Below are positions 18,753 through 26,342 of a stretch of DNA of 64,000 nucleotides, piece after piece (position 1 is the stretch's first letter; each line of letters starts with the position of its first letter). The DNA comes from an uncultured Paracoccaceae bacterium. GTDB taxonomy: Bacteria > Pseudomonadota > Alphaproteobacteria > Rhodobacterales > Rhodobacteraceae. The position numbers and the translations under genes were made by a program. Where the stretch lies: the NCBI GenBank assembly GCA_947499715.1, contig CANMPL010000001.1:248001-312000 (forward strand), read 5' to 3'. The notes under the pieces were generated by a model. That model saw nothing but the letters and a program-made list of their open reading frames with translations. It did not search any database and was not told where the DNA came from.

Positions 18753-20981
18753 ATGTCAAAGACACTGCAACTTCAAGTATCGGGACTGTCCTGCGCGTCA
18801 TGCGTTGGGCGGGTCGAAACTGCGTTGATGGCCGACCCTGCCGTGCAGGCGGCCTCTGTCAACCTTGCGACCCGCACAGCATTTGTGACCTACACAGAGG
18901 GCGGCACGACAGCAGCGGCGCTGGCGGACCATGTGGCAAAGGCAGGTTATGCTGCCGAGGTCGCGCCCACTGATCCCCAGATTGACCAAACCGCAAAAGA
19001 AGCGAACGCGTTAAGGCGGGCAACCATGATCGCGGCTGCGCTGACGCTCCCGGTTGTGGTGTTAGAGATGGGCGGCCATTTGTTCCCCGCATTTCACCAT
19101 CTGATTGGGCGTACAATCGGGCATCAGACCAGCTGGATCATTCAATGCGTGCTGACCACCCTTGTTCTGATTGGCCCCGGACGGGTGTTCTTTCGGGCAG
19201 GCGTCCCCGCCCTGTTGCGCGGCGCGCCAGAGATGAATGCACTGGTGGTCTTGGGCACATCTGCGGCTTGGGGGTATTCAACACTGGCGCTTTTGGCCCC
19301 CGGTTTGTTCCCCGCTGGCACGCGCGCCGTGTTCTTCGAAGCCGCTGCGGTGATTACCACGCTAATCCTTTTGGGGCGCTGGCTAGAGGCGCGGGCCAAG
19401 GGCCGCACTGGCGCGGCGATCCGGCGTCTGGCCGGTTTGCGCCCTGCGACGGCCCGCGTGATCCGCAACGACAAGACCGTCGAACTGCCGCTTGATCAGG
19501 TGCGTATCGGGGATGTTCTTACGGTCAAACCTGGTGAACGTCTGCCCGTCGACGGCAAGGTGACAGACGGGCAATCCTGGGTCGATGAAAGCATGCTGAG
19601 CGGCGAACCCGCACCGGTCGAAAAGACCATCGGCGCGGCTGTCACTGGCGGCACCGTCAACGGCAACGGCGCCTTTCGGTATCGGGCGACCGCCGTGGGT
19701 GAGGCGACCGTGCTGTCGCAAATCATCCAGATGGTGTCTCAGGCGCAGGGCGCGAAGCTGCCCGTTCAGGCGCTGGTCGACAAGATCACCCGCATCTTCG
19801 TGCCGATTGTCATGGCACTCAGCGTGCTGACTGTTCTTGCTTGGCTGGTGTTTGGTCCCGATCCTGCGCTGGCCTTTGCGCTGGTTGCAGGTGTCTCTGT
19901 CCTGATTATCGCCTGCCCCTGCGCGATGGGCCTTGCGACGCCCACGTCTATCATCGTGGGCATTGGGCGCGCGGCAGAGATGGGCGTGCTGTTTCGCAAG
20001 GGCGACGCGCTGCAATCCATGGATACCGTCGGCATCGTGGCCTTTGACAAGACCGGCACCCTGACCGAAGGGCGCCCGGAACTGACCACCTTGCGGCTTG
20101 CACCGGACCAAAGCCGCGACACCATTCTGCCAATCCTTGCAGCGGTTGAGGCGCAGTCCGAACATCCAATCGCCCAAGCCATCCTGCGCGCCGCCGACGA
20201 CGCCCCCCTGCCCGACGTCACTGACTTTGCGGCCATCACCGGTATGGGCGCGCGTGCCCGCGTTGACGGTGTCGACGTCCTGATCGGGGCAGATCGTCTG
20301 TTTGCTAGCCGTGGCATTGCGCTGGGCGATTTGTCGGCCGCTGGTGCGGAAATCGCAGCATCCGGGGCAACCCCGCTTTATGCCGCAATTGCCGGACAGG
20401 CCGTTGCCGCCATCGGTGTTTCCGACCCGGTCAAGACGACAACGGCAGATGCGATAAAGGCGCTGCACGAGCGGGGGCTGAAGGTCGCGATGATCACCGG
20501 CGACAATCAAACCACCGCAGATGTGATTGCCCGCGACCTTGGCATCGACCATGTGGTGGCAGAGGTTTTGCCCGACGGCAAAGTTGCGGCCCTGAACAAC
20601 CTGCGCGATCAGCATGGGGCTATTGCCTTTGTGGGCGACGGCATCAACGACGCCCCAGCCCTTGCCACCGCAGACGTCGGCATCGCGGTCGGAAATGGCA
20701 CCGATGTTGCCATTGAAGCGGCGGATGTGGTCCTGATGTCAGGCGCGATAACCGGTGTGGCGACGGCCCTTTCGCTCAGCCGCGCGACCATGCGCAACAT
20801 CCGCCAGAACCTGTTTTGGGCCTTCGCCTACAATGCCGCCCTGATCCCCGTGGCCGCAGGCGTGCTATATCCGCTTCTCGGGGTGACGCTGTCGCCAATG
20901 CTGGCCGGTGGGGCCATGGCGCTGTCGTCGGTTTTTGTCGTCAGCAATGCATTGCGGCTACGCACGACCGCATTGCGCTAG
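18753..20981 (+). CDS. copA: Copper-exporting P1B-type ATPase (CopA family)
   Basis: Inner-membrane pump that uses ATP to export Cu(I). The protein has 742 residues. One N-terminal heavy-metal-associated domain has the binding motif GLSCASC (about 12-18). Eight membrane segments are expected, with the transport motif [11 protein letters not shown]. The phosphorylation motif DKTGTLTEG, the SEHPIAQAI nucleotide-binding histidine motif, TGDNQTTAD and [10 protein letters not shown] follow in order. CPC, with further Asn and Met residues in the C-terminal membrane helices, fits the Cu(I) class. The gene ends in CTAG, which also contains the stop of the convergent bhcD. No metal chaperone or regulator gene is beside it. 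Confidence 0.93.
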   Translation: MSKTLQLQVSGLSCASCVGRVETALMADPAVQAASVNLATRTAFVTYTEGGTTAAALADHVAKAGYAAEVAPTDPQIDQTAKEANALRRATMIAAALTLPVVVLEMGGHLFPAFHHLIGRTIGHQTSWIIQCVLTTLVLIGPGRVFFRAGVPALLRGAPEMNALVVLGTSAAWGYSTLALLAPGLFPAGTRAVFFEAAAVITTLILLGRWLEARAKGRTGAAIRRLAGLRPATARVIRNDKTVELPLDQVRIGDVLTVKPGERLPVDGKVTDGQSWVDESMLSGEPAPVEKTIGAAVTGGTVNGNGAFRYRATAVGEATVLSQIIQMVSQAQGAKLPVQALVDKITRIFVPIVMALSVLTVLAWLVFGPDPALAFALVAGVSVLIIACPCAMGLATPTSIIVGIGRAAEMGVLFRKGDALQSMDTVGIVAFDKTGTLTEGRPELTTLRLAPDQSRDTILPILAAVEAQSEHPIAQAILRAADDAPLPDVTDFAAITGMGARARVDGVDVLIGADRLFASRGIALGDLSAAGAEIAASGATPLYAAIAGQAVAAIGVSDPVKTTTADAIKALHERGLKVAMITGDNQTTADVIARDLGIDHVVAEVLPDGKVAALNNLRDQHGAIAFVGDGINDAPALATADVGIAVGNGTDVAIEAADVVLMSGAITGVATALSLSRATMRNIRQNLFWAFAYNAALIPVAAGVLYPLLGVTLSPMLAGGAMALSSVFVVSNALRLRTTALR

Positions 20982-21943
20982 AACGCCACCTCAATCGCGC
21001 TGCCTTGCGCGATCGCAAGATCAAGCACCACACTGGCAACCGCAAGATCCTGCAACCCGACGCCAGTGCCATCGAACAAAGTGATCTCGTCCGCGCTGCT
21101 GCGGCCCGGATGATCCGCGTTGATGACCGCACCAATCTCAACAAGATCCTTGGCATTGATAAGCCCGGCGGCAATCGCGTGCTGCGCCTCTCCGATTGTG
21201 GTGGATTGGGCGATTTCGTCAGTGAAAACAGTGGCGTGGGCCAATATGGCCGCTTCGACCTCTTGCTTGCCTTTCGTGTCGGTCCCCATACAGGCAATAT
21301 GGGTGCCGGGCCTGACCTGTGCGTCAGACAGGATCGCCGCGTGTGACGAGGCGATGGTGATGATCACATCCGCCTCTGACGCCAATGTCGGCAGATTGAC
21401 CGCCTCAAACGGCAGGCCCAGCGCGTCAGCACATGTTGCCAGACGCGCCAGTTTTTCAGGGCTGCGGTTCCAGCCAACGACCTTTTCAAAATTGCGCTGC
21501 TTCACCGCCGCTTGCATCTGAAAGACCGATTGGTGGCCCGCACCGATGATCCCCAAAACCTTGGAATCCTCTCGCGCCAAATGCTTGATCGACACGGCAG
21601 ATGCAGCGGCCGTGCGCAATGCTGTCAGCAAATTGCCCCCCACGACTGCGCGGCACTGTCCCGTATCGGCATCAAACAGAAACACCGTGGATTGGTGATT
21701 GGTCAGACCCTTATCCGCATTTCCCGGCCAATAGCCGCCGGATTTCAGACCCAGGGCCAGGCCCTTGCGGTCAAACCCGGACTTAAAGCCATAAAGTGCG
21801 CCAGCATGGCCAATGTCTTCTCGGATCACCGGGAAATTATAGGCGTCCTTGCTAGCCATGGCCGCAAAAACGCTTTCGATTGCGGCAAAGGCCGCTTCTG
21901 GCGTCATCAGCCCTGCGATGTCCTTTTCTGGCACGATAAACAT
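20978..21943 (-). CDS. bhcD: Iminosuccinate reductase BhcD (ornithine cyclodeaminase/mu-crystallin family)
   Basis: Last step of the beta-hydroxyaspartate cycle: iminosuccinate plus NAD(P)H gives L-aspartate, which regenerates the amino donor. The protein has 321 residues. Family features include [15 protein letters not shown] (substrate region), [10 protein letters not shown], and the Rossmann motif [11 protein letters not shown]. On sequence alone it would be called ornithine cyclodeaminase-like. The specific call rests on its place as fourth gene of a bhcA-bhcB-bhcC-bhcD operon, 3 nt after bhcC. The stop (TAG on the minus strand) is formed by the same CTAG that ends copA. Confidence 0.9.
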   Translation of the reverse strand: MFIVPEKDIAGLMTPEAAFAAIESVFAAMASKDAYNFPVIREDIGHAGALYGFKSGFDRKGLALGLKSGGYWPGNADKGLTNHQSTVFLFDADTGQCRAVVGGNLLTALRTAAASAVSIKHLAREDSKVLGIIGAGHQSVFQMQAAVKQRNFEKVVGWNRSPEKLARLATCADALGLPFEAVNLPTLASEADVIITIASSHAAILSDAQVRPGTHIACMGTDTKGKQEVEAAILAHATVFTDEIAQSTTIGEAQHAIAAGLINAKDLVEIGAVINADHPGRSSADEITLFDGTGVGLQDLAVASVVLDLAIAQGSAIEVAF

Positions 21944-21946
21944 GGA

Positions 21947-23110
21947 TCAGAACGCCTTCCCACGGGCCGAGACGGGCCAAATAGTTTCAACCTTGCCGTC
22001 ACGGACGCCCACATACCAATCATGGACATTGCAGGTTGGGTCGCAGTGGCCCGGCACAAGACGCAGCTTGTCGTTGACCGAGAGTACGCCATGCGGGTCC
22101 GCCACCACGCCATGTTCATCCGAGCATTTGACGTATGTGACATCGGTGCGACCAAAGATCACGGGCAGACCGCTATCCACCGACTGCGCCTTGAGGCCCG
22201 CATCAACGATGGCTTTGTCCGCTTTTGCATGGCTCATTACGCTGGTCAGAATGAACAGCGCATTTTCCCATTCGCCATTGTCGATCCGGTTGCCATCCTT
22301 ATCCAGAATCCGGCCATAATCGGCGTCCATGAAGGCATAAGATCCGCATTGCAGTTCGTTGAACACGCCAGAGGCGCTTTCAAAATAGTAGGATCCCGTG
22401 CCACCACCGCCAACGATATCGCAGTCCAGGCCAGCCGCCTTGAGCATCGCGACGCTTTCGCGCACCTGATCAATGGCGATTTGTGTCTTTTCCTGACGAT
22501 CCGCATAGGTATCAAGGTGCTGCATCGCGCCTTGATAGGCTTGGATGCCTGCAAATTTCAGCCCCTCTGCGGCGGCAATCGCAAGGGCAAGGTCCACGAC
22601 AGGTTGTCCGTATTGCACGCCACATCGCCCCGCGCCCACGTCGATTTCAACAAGACATTCAATCTGGTTCCCGTGCTTTGTTGCGGCAGCGGACAGGTCC
22701 GCCACATTGGCCAGATCGTCCACACAACAGATAGCGCGCGCGCCATGATTTGGGATCCGCGCAAGCCGGTCGATTTTGGCGGGATCGCGCACTTGATTGG
22801 ACACCAGCACGTCCTTGATACCGCCTCGGGCAAAGACTTCCGCCTCGCTCACTTTTTGGCAGCAAACGCCGCAGGACCCACCAAGACGTTCTTGCAGCAA
22901 TGCCACATCAACCGACTTGTGCATCTTGCCATGAACGCGGTGCCGCATCCCGTGGCTCGCCGCAAAGTCGCCCATCTTCTTGATGTTCCGTTCCAGCGCG
23001 TTGAGGTCCAGCACAAGCGCTGGCGTCTGGATATCCTCGGCGTCCATACCCGGCAATGCGGGCACATCATAACCAACTTCAAGACCTTCAAGTTTCGTAA
23101 TCGCGTTCAT
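21947..23110 (-). CDS. bhcC: Beta-hydroxyaspartate aldolase BhcC (DSD1/D-threonine aldolase-like PLP enzyme)
   Basis: Condenses glycine with glyoxylate to (2R,3S)-beta-hydroxyaspartate, the carbon-carbon bond-forming step of the cycle. The protein has 387 residues, fold type III. The N-terminal domain has IQTPALVLDLNALERN and the PLP-lysine region HGKMHKSVDVALLQ. The middle has the CLVEIDVGAGRCG segment and a glycine-rich phosphate loop (DIVGGGGTGSYYFE). The C-terminal metal-binding segment ends in LVPGHCDPTCNVHDWYV, with the His and Cys ligands typical of this family. The start at ATG 23110 is preceded by AAAGGGA; an upstream in-frame extension has no family similarity. It starts 13 nt after the bhcB stop. 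Confidence 0.92.
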   Translation of the reverse strand: MNAITKLEGLEVGYDVPALPGMDAEDIQTPALVLDLNALERNIKKMGDFAASHGMRHRVHGKMHKSVDVALLQERLGGSCGVCCQKVSEAEVFARGGIKDVLVSNQVRDPAKIDRLARIPNHGARAICCVDDLANVADLSAAATKHGNQIECLVEIDVGAGRCGVQYGQPVVDLALAIAAAEGLKFAGIQAYQGAMQHLDTYADRQEKTQIAIDQVRESVAMLKAAGLDCDIVGGGGTGSYYFESASGVFNELQCGSYAFMDADYGRILDKDGNRIDNGEWENALFILTSVMSHAKADKAIVDAGLKAQSVDSGLPVIFGRTDVTYVKCSDEHGVVADPHGVLSVNDKLRLVPGHCDPTCNVHDWYVGVRDGKVETIWPVSARGKAF

Positions 23111-23123
23111 CGCATTGTCCCTT

Positions 23124-24092
23124 TCACTGAAGCCATGGCAGCGTGTCGAGGTCGACATTCCCGCCCGTGATGATTACCCCGACCCGCTTTCCCGCGAACC
23201 GGTCTTTGTTCTTAAGGATGGTCGCCAGCGGCACGGCACAGCTTGCCTCCATCACGATTTTCATGCGTTGCCACGTCAGCTTCATCGCCGCGATGATCTC
23301 ATCCTCGGACGCCGTCAGAATGTCGGTGACGTGATTGCTGACAAAGTGCCAGGTCAGCTCTTTCAGGGGTACCTTTAGACCGTCGGCAATCGTCACTGGG
23401 GCGTCATCGGCAATGATGTGGCCCGCCTTGAAACTGCGATAGGCATCGTCCGCCTGTTCCGGTTCTGACGCGATGATCTTAACGTCTGGCGCGATATTCG
23501 ACAGCGTCAGACAGGTGCCGGAAATCATGCCGCCGCCGCCGATTGGCGCAACAACCATGTCCAGCCCGTCGGTCTGTTCCATCAGCTCGCGCGCACAAGT
23601 CCCCTGACCAGCGATGACCCTTGGGTCATTATAAGGATGCACGAAATTGCCCCCTGTCGCTGCCCGAACATCAGCAAAAACGGCCTCACGCGATGACGTG
23701 GACGGCTCACATTCTGTAATGATACCACCATAGCCTTTGACTGCGTCCTTCTTTGCTTGCGGCGCCGTGCGCGGCATCACCACATTGCAGGGGATGCCTC
23801 TACGCCCCGCAGCGTAGGACAGGGATAAAGCATGATTTCCTGAACTATGTGTGCACACACCCTTTTGGGCTTCTGCATCCGACAATCCGAACACCGCGTT
23901 AGACGCACCGCGCACCTTAAAAGCGCCCGCCTTTTGAAAATTCTCGCATTTAAAGAACAATCGCGCGCCGGTCAGATCATTCAGATAGGACGACGTCAGA
24001 ACGGGTGTCCTGTGGATATGTGGCCGGATCCTGTCATGGGCGTCCAGCACGTCCTGAAAGGTCGGGATTGTCAGGTCAGGGTTATCCAACAT
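23124..24092 (-). CDS. bhcB: Beta-hydroxyaspartate dehydratase BhcB (serine/threonine dehydratase family)
   Basis: PLP enzyme removing water from beta-hydroxyaspartate to give iminosuccinate. The protein has 322 residues, fold type II. The PLP lysine is in FKVRGASNAV (Lys59), the phosphate-contact motif is SSGNHALSLSYAAG, and the glycine loop is PIGGGGMISG. It has no C-terminal ACT regulatory domain, which separates it from biosynthetic threonine deaminase. The ATG at 24092 shares one base with the bhcA stop (TGATG); GTG at 24095 is an alternative. Without the operon it could be called threo-3-hydroxyaspartate ammonia-lyase. Next to bhcD, the iminosuccinate is expected to be reduced rather than hydrolysed. 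Confidence 0.92.
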   Translation of the reverse strand: MLDNPDLTIPTFQDVLDAHDRIRPHIHRTPVLTSSYLNDLTGARLFFKCENFQKAGAFKVRGASNAVFGLSDAEAQKGVCTHSSGNHALSLSYAAGRRGIPCNVVMPRTAPQAKKDAVKGYGGIITECEPSTSSREAVFADVRAATGGNFVHPYNDPRVIAGQGTCARELMEQTDGLDMVVAPIGGGGMISGTCLTLSNIAPDVKIIASEPEQADDAYRSFKAGHIIADDAPVTIADGLKVPLKELTWHFVSNHVTDILTASEDEIIAAMKLTWQRMKIVMEASCAVPLATILKNKDRFAGKRVGVIITGGNVDLDTLPWLQ

Positions 24093-25282
24093 CACGCTGC
24101 CGCCCTCACCGAAATCTCAAGCGTGCCGCGATAGTATTCCTGCGCCGCCGCGACGCCTGACCCGAGCTCGATATCAAGGCCCAGATCGACCATGCACATT
24201 TCAGCGGTGGCAATACCTGACAGGGCCATCACATCGGTCATCGACCCTAGGTGGCCGATGCGGAACACCTTGCCCGCGACCTCGCCCAGCCCCACACCAA
24301 ACGCCACGCCATAGCTTTCCGCGGCCCGCGTTACGATATTGGTCGCGTTGAAGCCTTCGGGCGTCCTGATCGCACTCACCGTATCGGAATAAAGGTCAGG
24401 GGACGCGGCACAAAGCTCCAGCCCCCATGCGCCAACAGCATGTCGCACACCTGTTGCGATCCGCGTGTGGCGCGCAAAGACGTGATCAAGCCCCTCAGTC
24501 AGCAATGTCTCACAGGCAAGGCGGAGACCGTTCATCAACCCAACCGCAGGCGTGTAGGGATAGGCGTTGTTGTCATACCCCTTTGCCATATCGGTGATGT
24601 CGAAAAAGGTGCGCGGCAAGGTCGCTGTCTTTTGCGCGTGAAGTGCCTTTGCGCTAAACCCCACAATCGCCAGACCAGCAGGCAACATAAAGCCTTTTTG
24701 CGACCCGGTGACCGCAACATCGACACCCCATTCATCAAACCGAAAATCCATCGACCCGATGGAGCTGACGCCATCCACAAACAGCATCGCCGGATGCGCG
24801 GCGTCGTTCAACGCCTTGCGGACCGCCGCAATGTCAGACGTCACACCTGTTGCGGTTTCATTATGCGTGGCCAAAACGGCTTTGATTTGGTGGCTTTTGT
24901 CGGCGGCAAGGATCTCTGCATAAGTCGCAACCGGAATACCGTCTCCCCAGGCTGCCTCGACCACCTGCATGTCCAGCCCATGCCGCGTGCACATATCGAT
25001 CCAACGATGGCTGAACATCCCGTTCCGGGCAGCCAGAACCTTGTCACCGGCGGACAACGTATTCGTCAGCGCCGTTTCCCAACCACCCGTTCCGGTCGAC
25101 GGAAAAATGAAGATCTCTGCCGTTTCGCTTTTCATGACCTCTTGCACGCCGGCGCGGGCCGGATGCAAAATCTGCCCAAACAGTGGCGAGCGGTGGTCAA
25201 TCGTTGGCATATCGCAAGCCTTACGGATCGCCTCTGGCATGTTGGTCGGGCCGGGAATGAAGACCGGGTTTTGAAAACTCAT
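24092..25282 (-). CDS. bhcA: Aspartate-glyoxylate aminotransferase BhcA (class V)
   Basis: Transfers the amino group of aspartate to glyoxylate, giving oxaloacetate (the cycle product) and glycine for BhcC. The protein has 396 residues. It has the serine-glyoxylate aminotransferase pattern: IPGPTNMPEAIR at the N-terminus, PSTGTGGWETALTN, HNETATGV, FVDGVSSIGSMDF and the PLP lysine in TGSQKGFML (Lys196). First gene of the bhc operon, with a strong AAGGAG ribosome-binding site 7 nt before ATG 25282. The divergent IclR gene bhcR and two palindromes lie upstream. A plain serine-glyoxylate aminotransferase is the alternative, but no serine-cycle genes are nearby. Confidence 0.93.
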   Translation of the reverse strand: MSFQNPVFIPGPTNMPEAIRKACDMPTIDHRSPLFGQILHPARAGVQEVMKSETAEIFIFPSTGTGGWETALTNTLSAGDKVLAARNGMFSHRWIDMCTRHGLDMQVVEAAWGDGIPVATYAEILAADKSHQIKAVLATHNETATGVTSDIAAVRKALNDAAHPAMLFVDGVSSIGSMDFRFDEWGVDVAVTGSQKGFMLPAGLAIVGFSAKALHAQKTATLPRTFFDITDMAKGYDNNAYPYTPAVGLMNGLRLACETLLTEGLDHVFARHTRIATGVRHAVGAWGLELCAASPDLYSDTVSAIRTPEGFNATNIVTRAAESYGVAFGVGLGEVAGKVFRIGHLGSMTDVMALSGIATAEMCMVDLGLDIELGSGVAAAQEYYRGTLEISVRAAA

Positions 25283-25340
25283 CGGAATCTCCTTTGTGAT
25301 TCTGCGGTCAACCTAGCCACCTGTTGTGCACCACACAATT

Positions 25341-25363
25341 TTTTTGAAATCATTTTTCAAAAA
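25341..25363. promoter_or_regulatory. Palindrome in the bhcA-bhcR gap, candidate BhcR operator 1
   Basis: Perfect 9-bp inverted repeat TTTTTGAAA / TTTCAAAAA with a 5-nt spacer, 59 nt upstream of the bhcA start. Size and AT-rich half-sites fit an IclR-type operator. A second weaker repeat, TTGTG-5-CACAA, lies at 25324-25338, closer to bhcA. Confidence 0.55.
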
Positions 25364-25405
25364 CCGAGTGAGCCAGAAATTGTTTTATTGTCAGTCGGTT
25401 AAATT

Positions 25406-25420
25406 TTTCATATTATGAAA
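25406..25420. promoter_or_regulatory. Palindrome in the bhcA-bhcR gap, candidate BhcR operator 2
   Basis: Perfect palindrome TTTCATA-T-TATGAAA, 26 nt before the bhcR start. It shares the TTTC/GAAA half-site with the palindrome at 25341-25363. Its place close to bhcR suits autoregulation (inference). Confidence 0.5.
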
Positions 25421-25445
25421 TTGATTTTCAAAACTGGAATAAACA

Positions 25446-26300
25446 ATGGAAAACACCGACCGCCGCGCCCGTGGACGCCCCCGCGATTGGGACGACAAGA
25501 CCGAACAAAATACGATAAAGGCACTGGACCGTGCCATGGTCGTGTTTGAACGCCTGAGCGAGATGGGCGGCGCAACCTTATCAGAACTTGCCGCCGACCT
25601 TGGCCAAGCACCAGCGAGCGTCTACCGCGTGCTTGTCACCCTCGAAGGCCGCAGCCTGGTGGATTTCGAACAGGCCAACCAGACATGGCACATCGGTGCG
25701 CGCGCCTTCCTGATTGGTGCCCGCTTCCTGCGTCGCAGCAGTCTTGCAGAACGTGCCCGTCCGATCTTGCGTCACCTGATGGAGGAAACCGGCGAAACGG
25801 CGAACCTTGGCATCGCGCGAGACGCGCATGTGTTGTTCGTCAGTCAGGTCGAAACTCACGCCAGCATCCGCGCTTTCTTTCCGCCCGGCACGCTGTCACC
25901 GATGCACGCCTCTGGCATTGGCAAGGCATTGATGGCGCAGATGGACAAGGATCGCCTTGCCCGCCTGTTTGCCAACCGCGCATTTGAGGCGTTCACACCA
26001 AAGACATTCAACGACCTCGCCGCAATGGCCTCTGATTTGTCTGCGACCCGCGACCGGGGTTACGCGTTTGATGACGAGGAACGCAATATCGGCATGCGTT
26101 GTATCGCCGCGCCGATCTTTGATCATCTCGGCGAAGCAATTGCCGGGATATCCGTGTCTGGACCGACAAGCCGCGTGCAGGACGATGCTGTGCCAGTCCT
26201 TTCCGACGCCGTCAGAACCGCCGCACAGGCCCTGTCAAAGGCTATGGGTGCGCCGTTGGGCGAAGATTCTCACCTGACTGCTACTGAACCAGATCAATAA
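25446..26300 (+). CDS. bhcR: IclR-family regulator of the beta-hydroxyaspartate cycle (BhcR)
   Basis: DNA-binding regulator of 284 residues. The N-terminal winged helix-turn-helix lies at about 20-85 (TLSELAADLGQAPASVYRVL is the recognition region), followed by the IclR effector domain (GETANLGIARDAHVLFVSQ, SPMHASGIGKALMAQ, GYAFDDEERNIGMRCIAAP). In Paracoccus the homologue controls the bhc operon and senses glyoxylate; the divergent layout here is the same. The first residues are basic (RRARGRPRDWDDK). Start at ATG 25446 by family length. Confidence 0.9.
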   Translation: MENTDRRARGRPRDWDDKTEQNTIKALDRAMVVFERLSEMGGATLSELAADLGQAPASVYRVLVTLEGRSLVDFEQANQTWHIGARAFLIGARFLRRSSLAERARPILRHLMEETGETANLGIARDAHVLFVSQVETHASIRAFFPPGTLSPMHASGIGKALMAQMDKDRLARLFANRAFEAFTPKTFNDLAAMASDLSATRDRGYAFDDEERNIGMRCIAAPIFDHLGEAIAGISVSGPTSRVQDDAVPVLSDAVRTAAQALSKAMGAPLGEDSHLTATEPDQ

Positions 26301-26342
26301 GAACTCAAATTTAATCCTTAACCGACATGTTCCACCAATGAT

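Noticed and set aside
19383-20615. Minus-strand open frame of about 410 codons inside copA
   Set aside because: The plus strand carries all P-type ATPase motifs; the antisense translation is low-complexity.
20978-24092. Reading the operon as separate amino-acid catabolic genes (ornithine cyclodeaminase, D-threonine aldolase, threonine dehydratase)
   Set aside because: The four-gene order with a class V aminotransferase and divergent IclR regulator is specific for the beta-hydroxyaspartate cycle.
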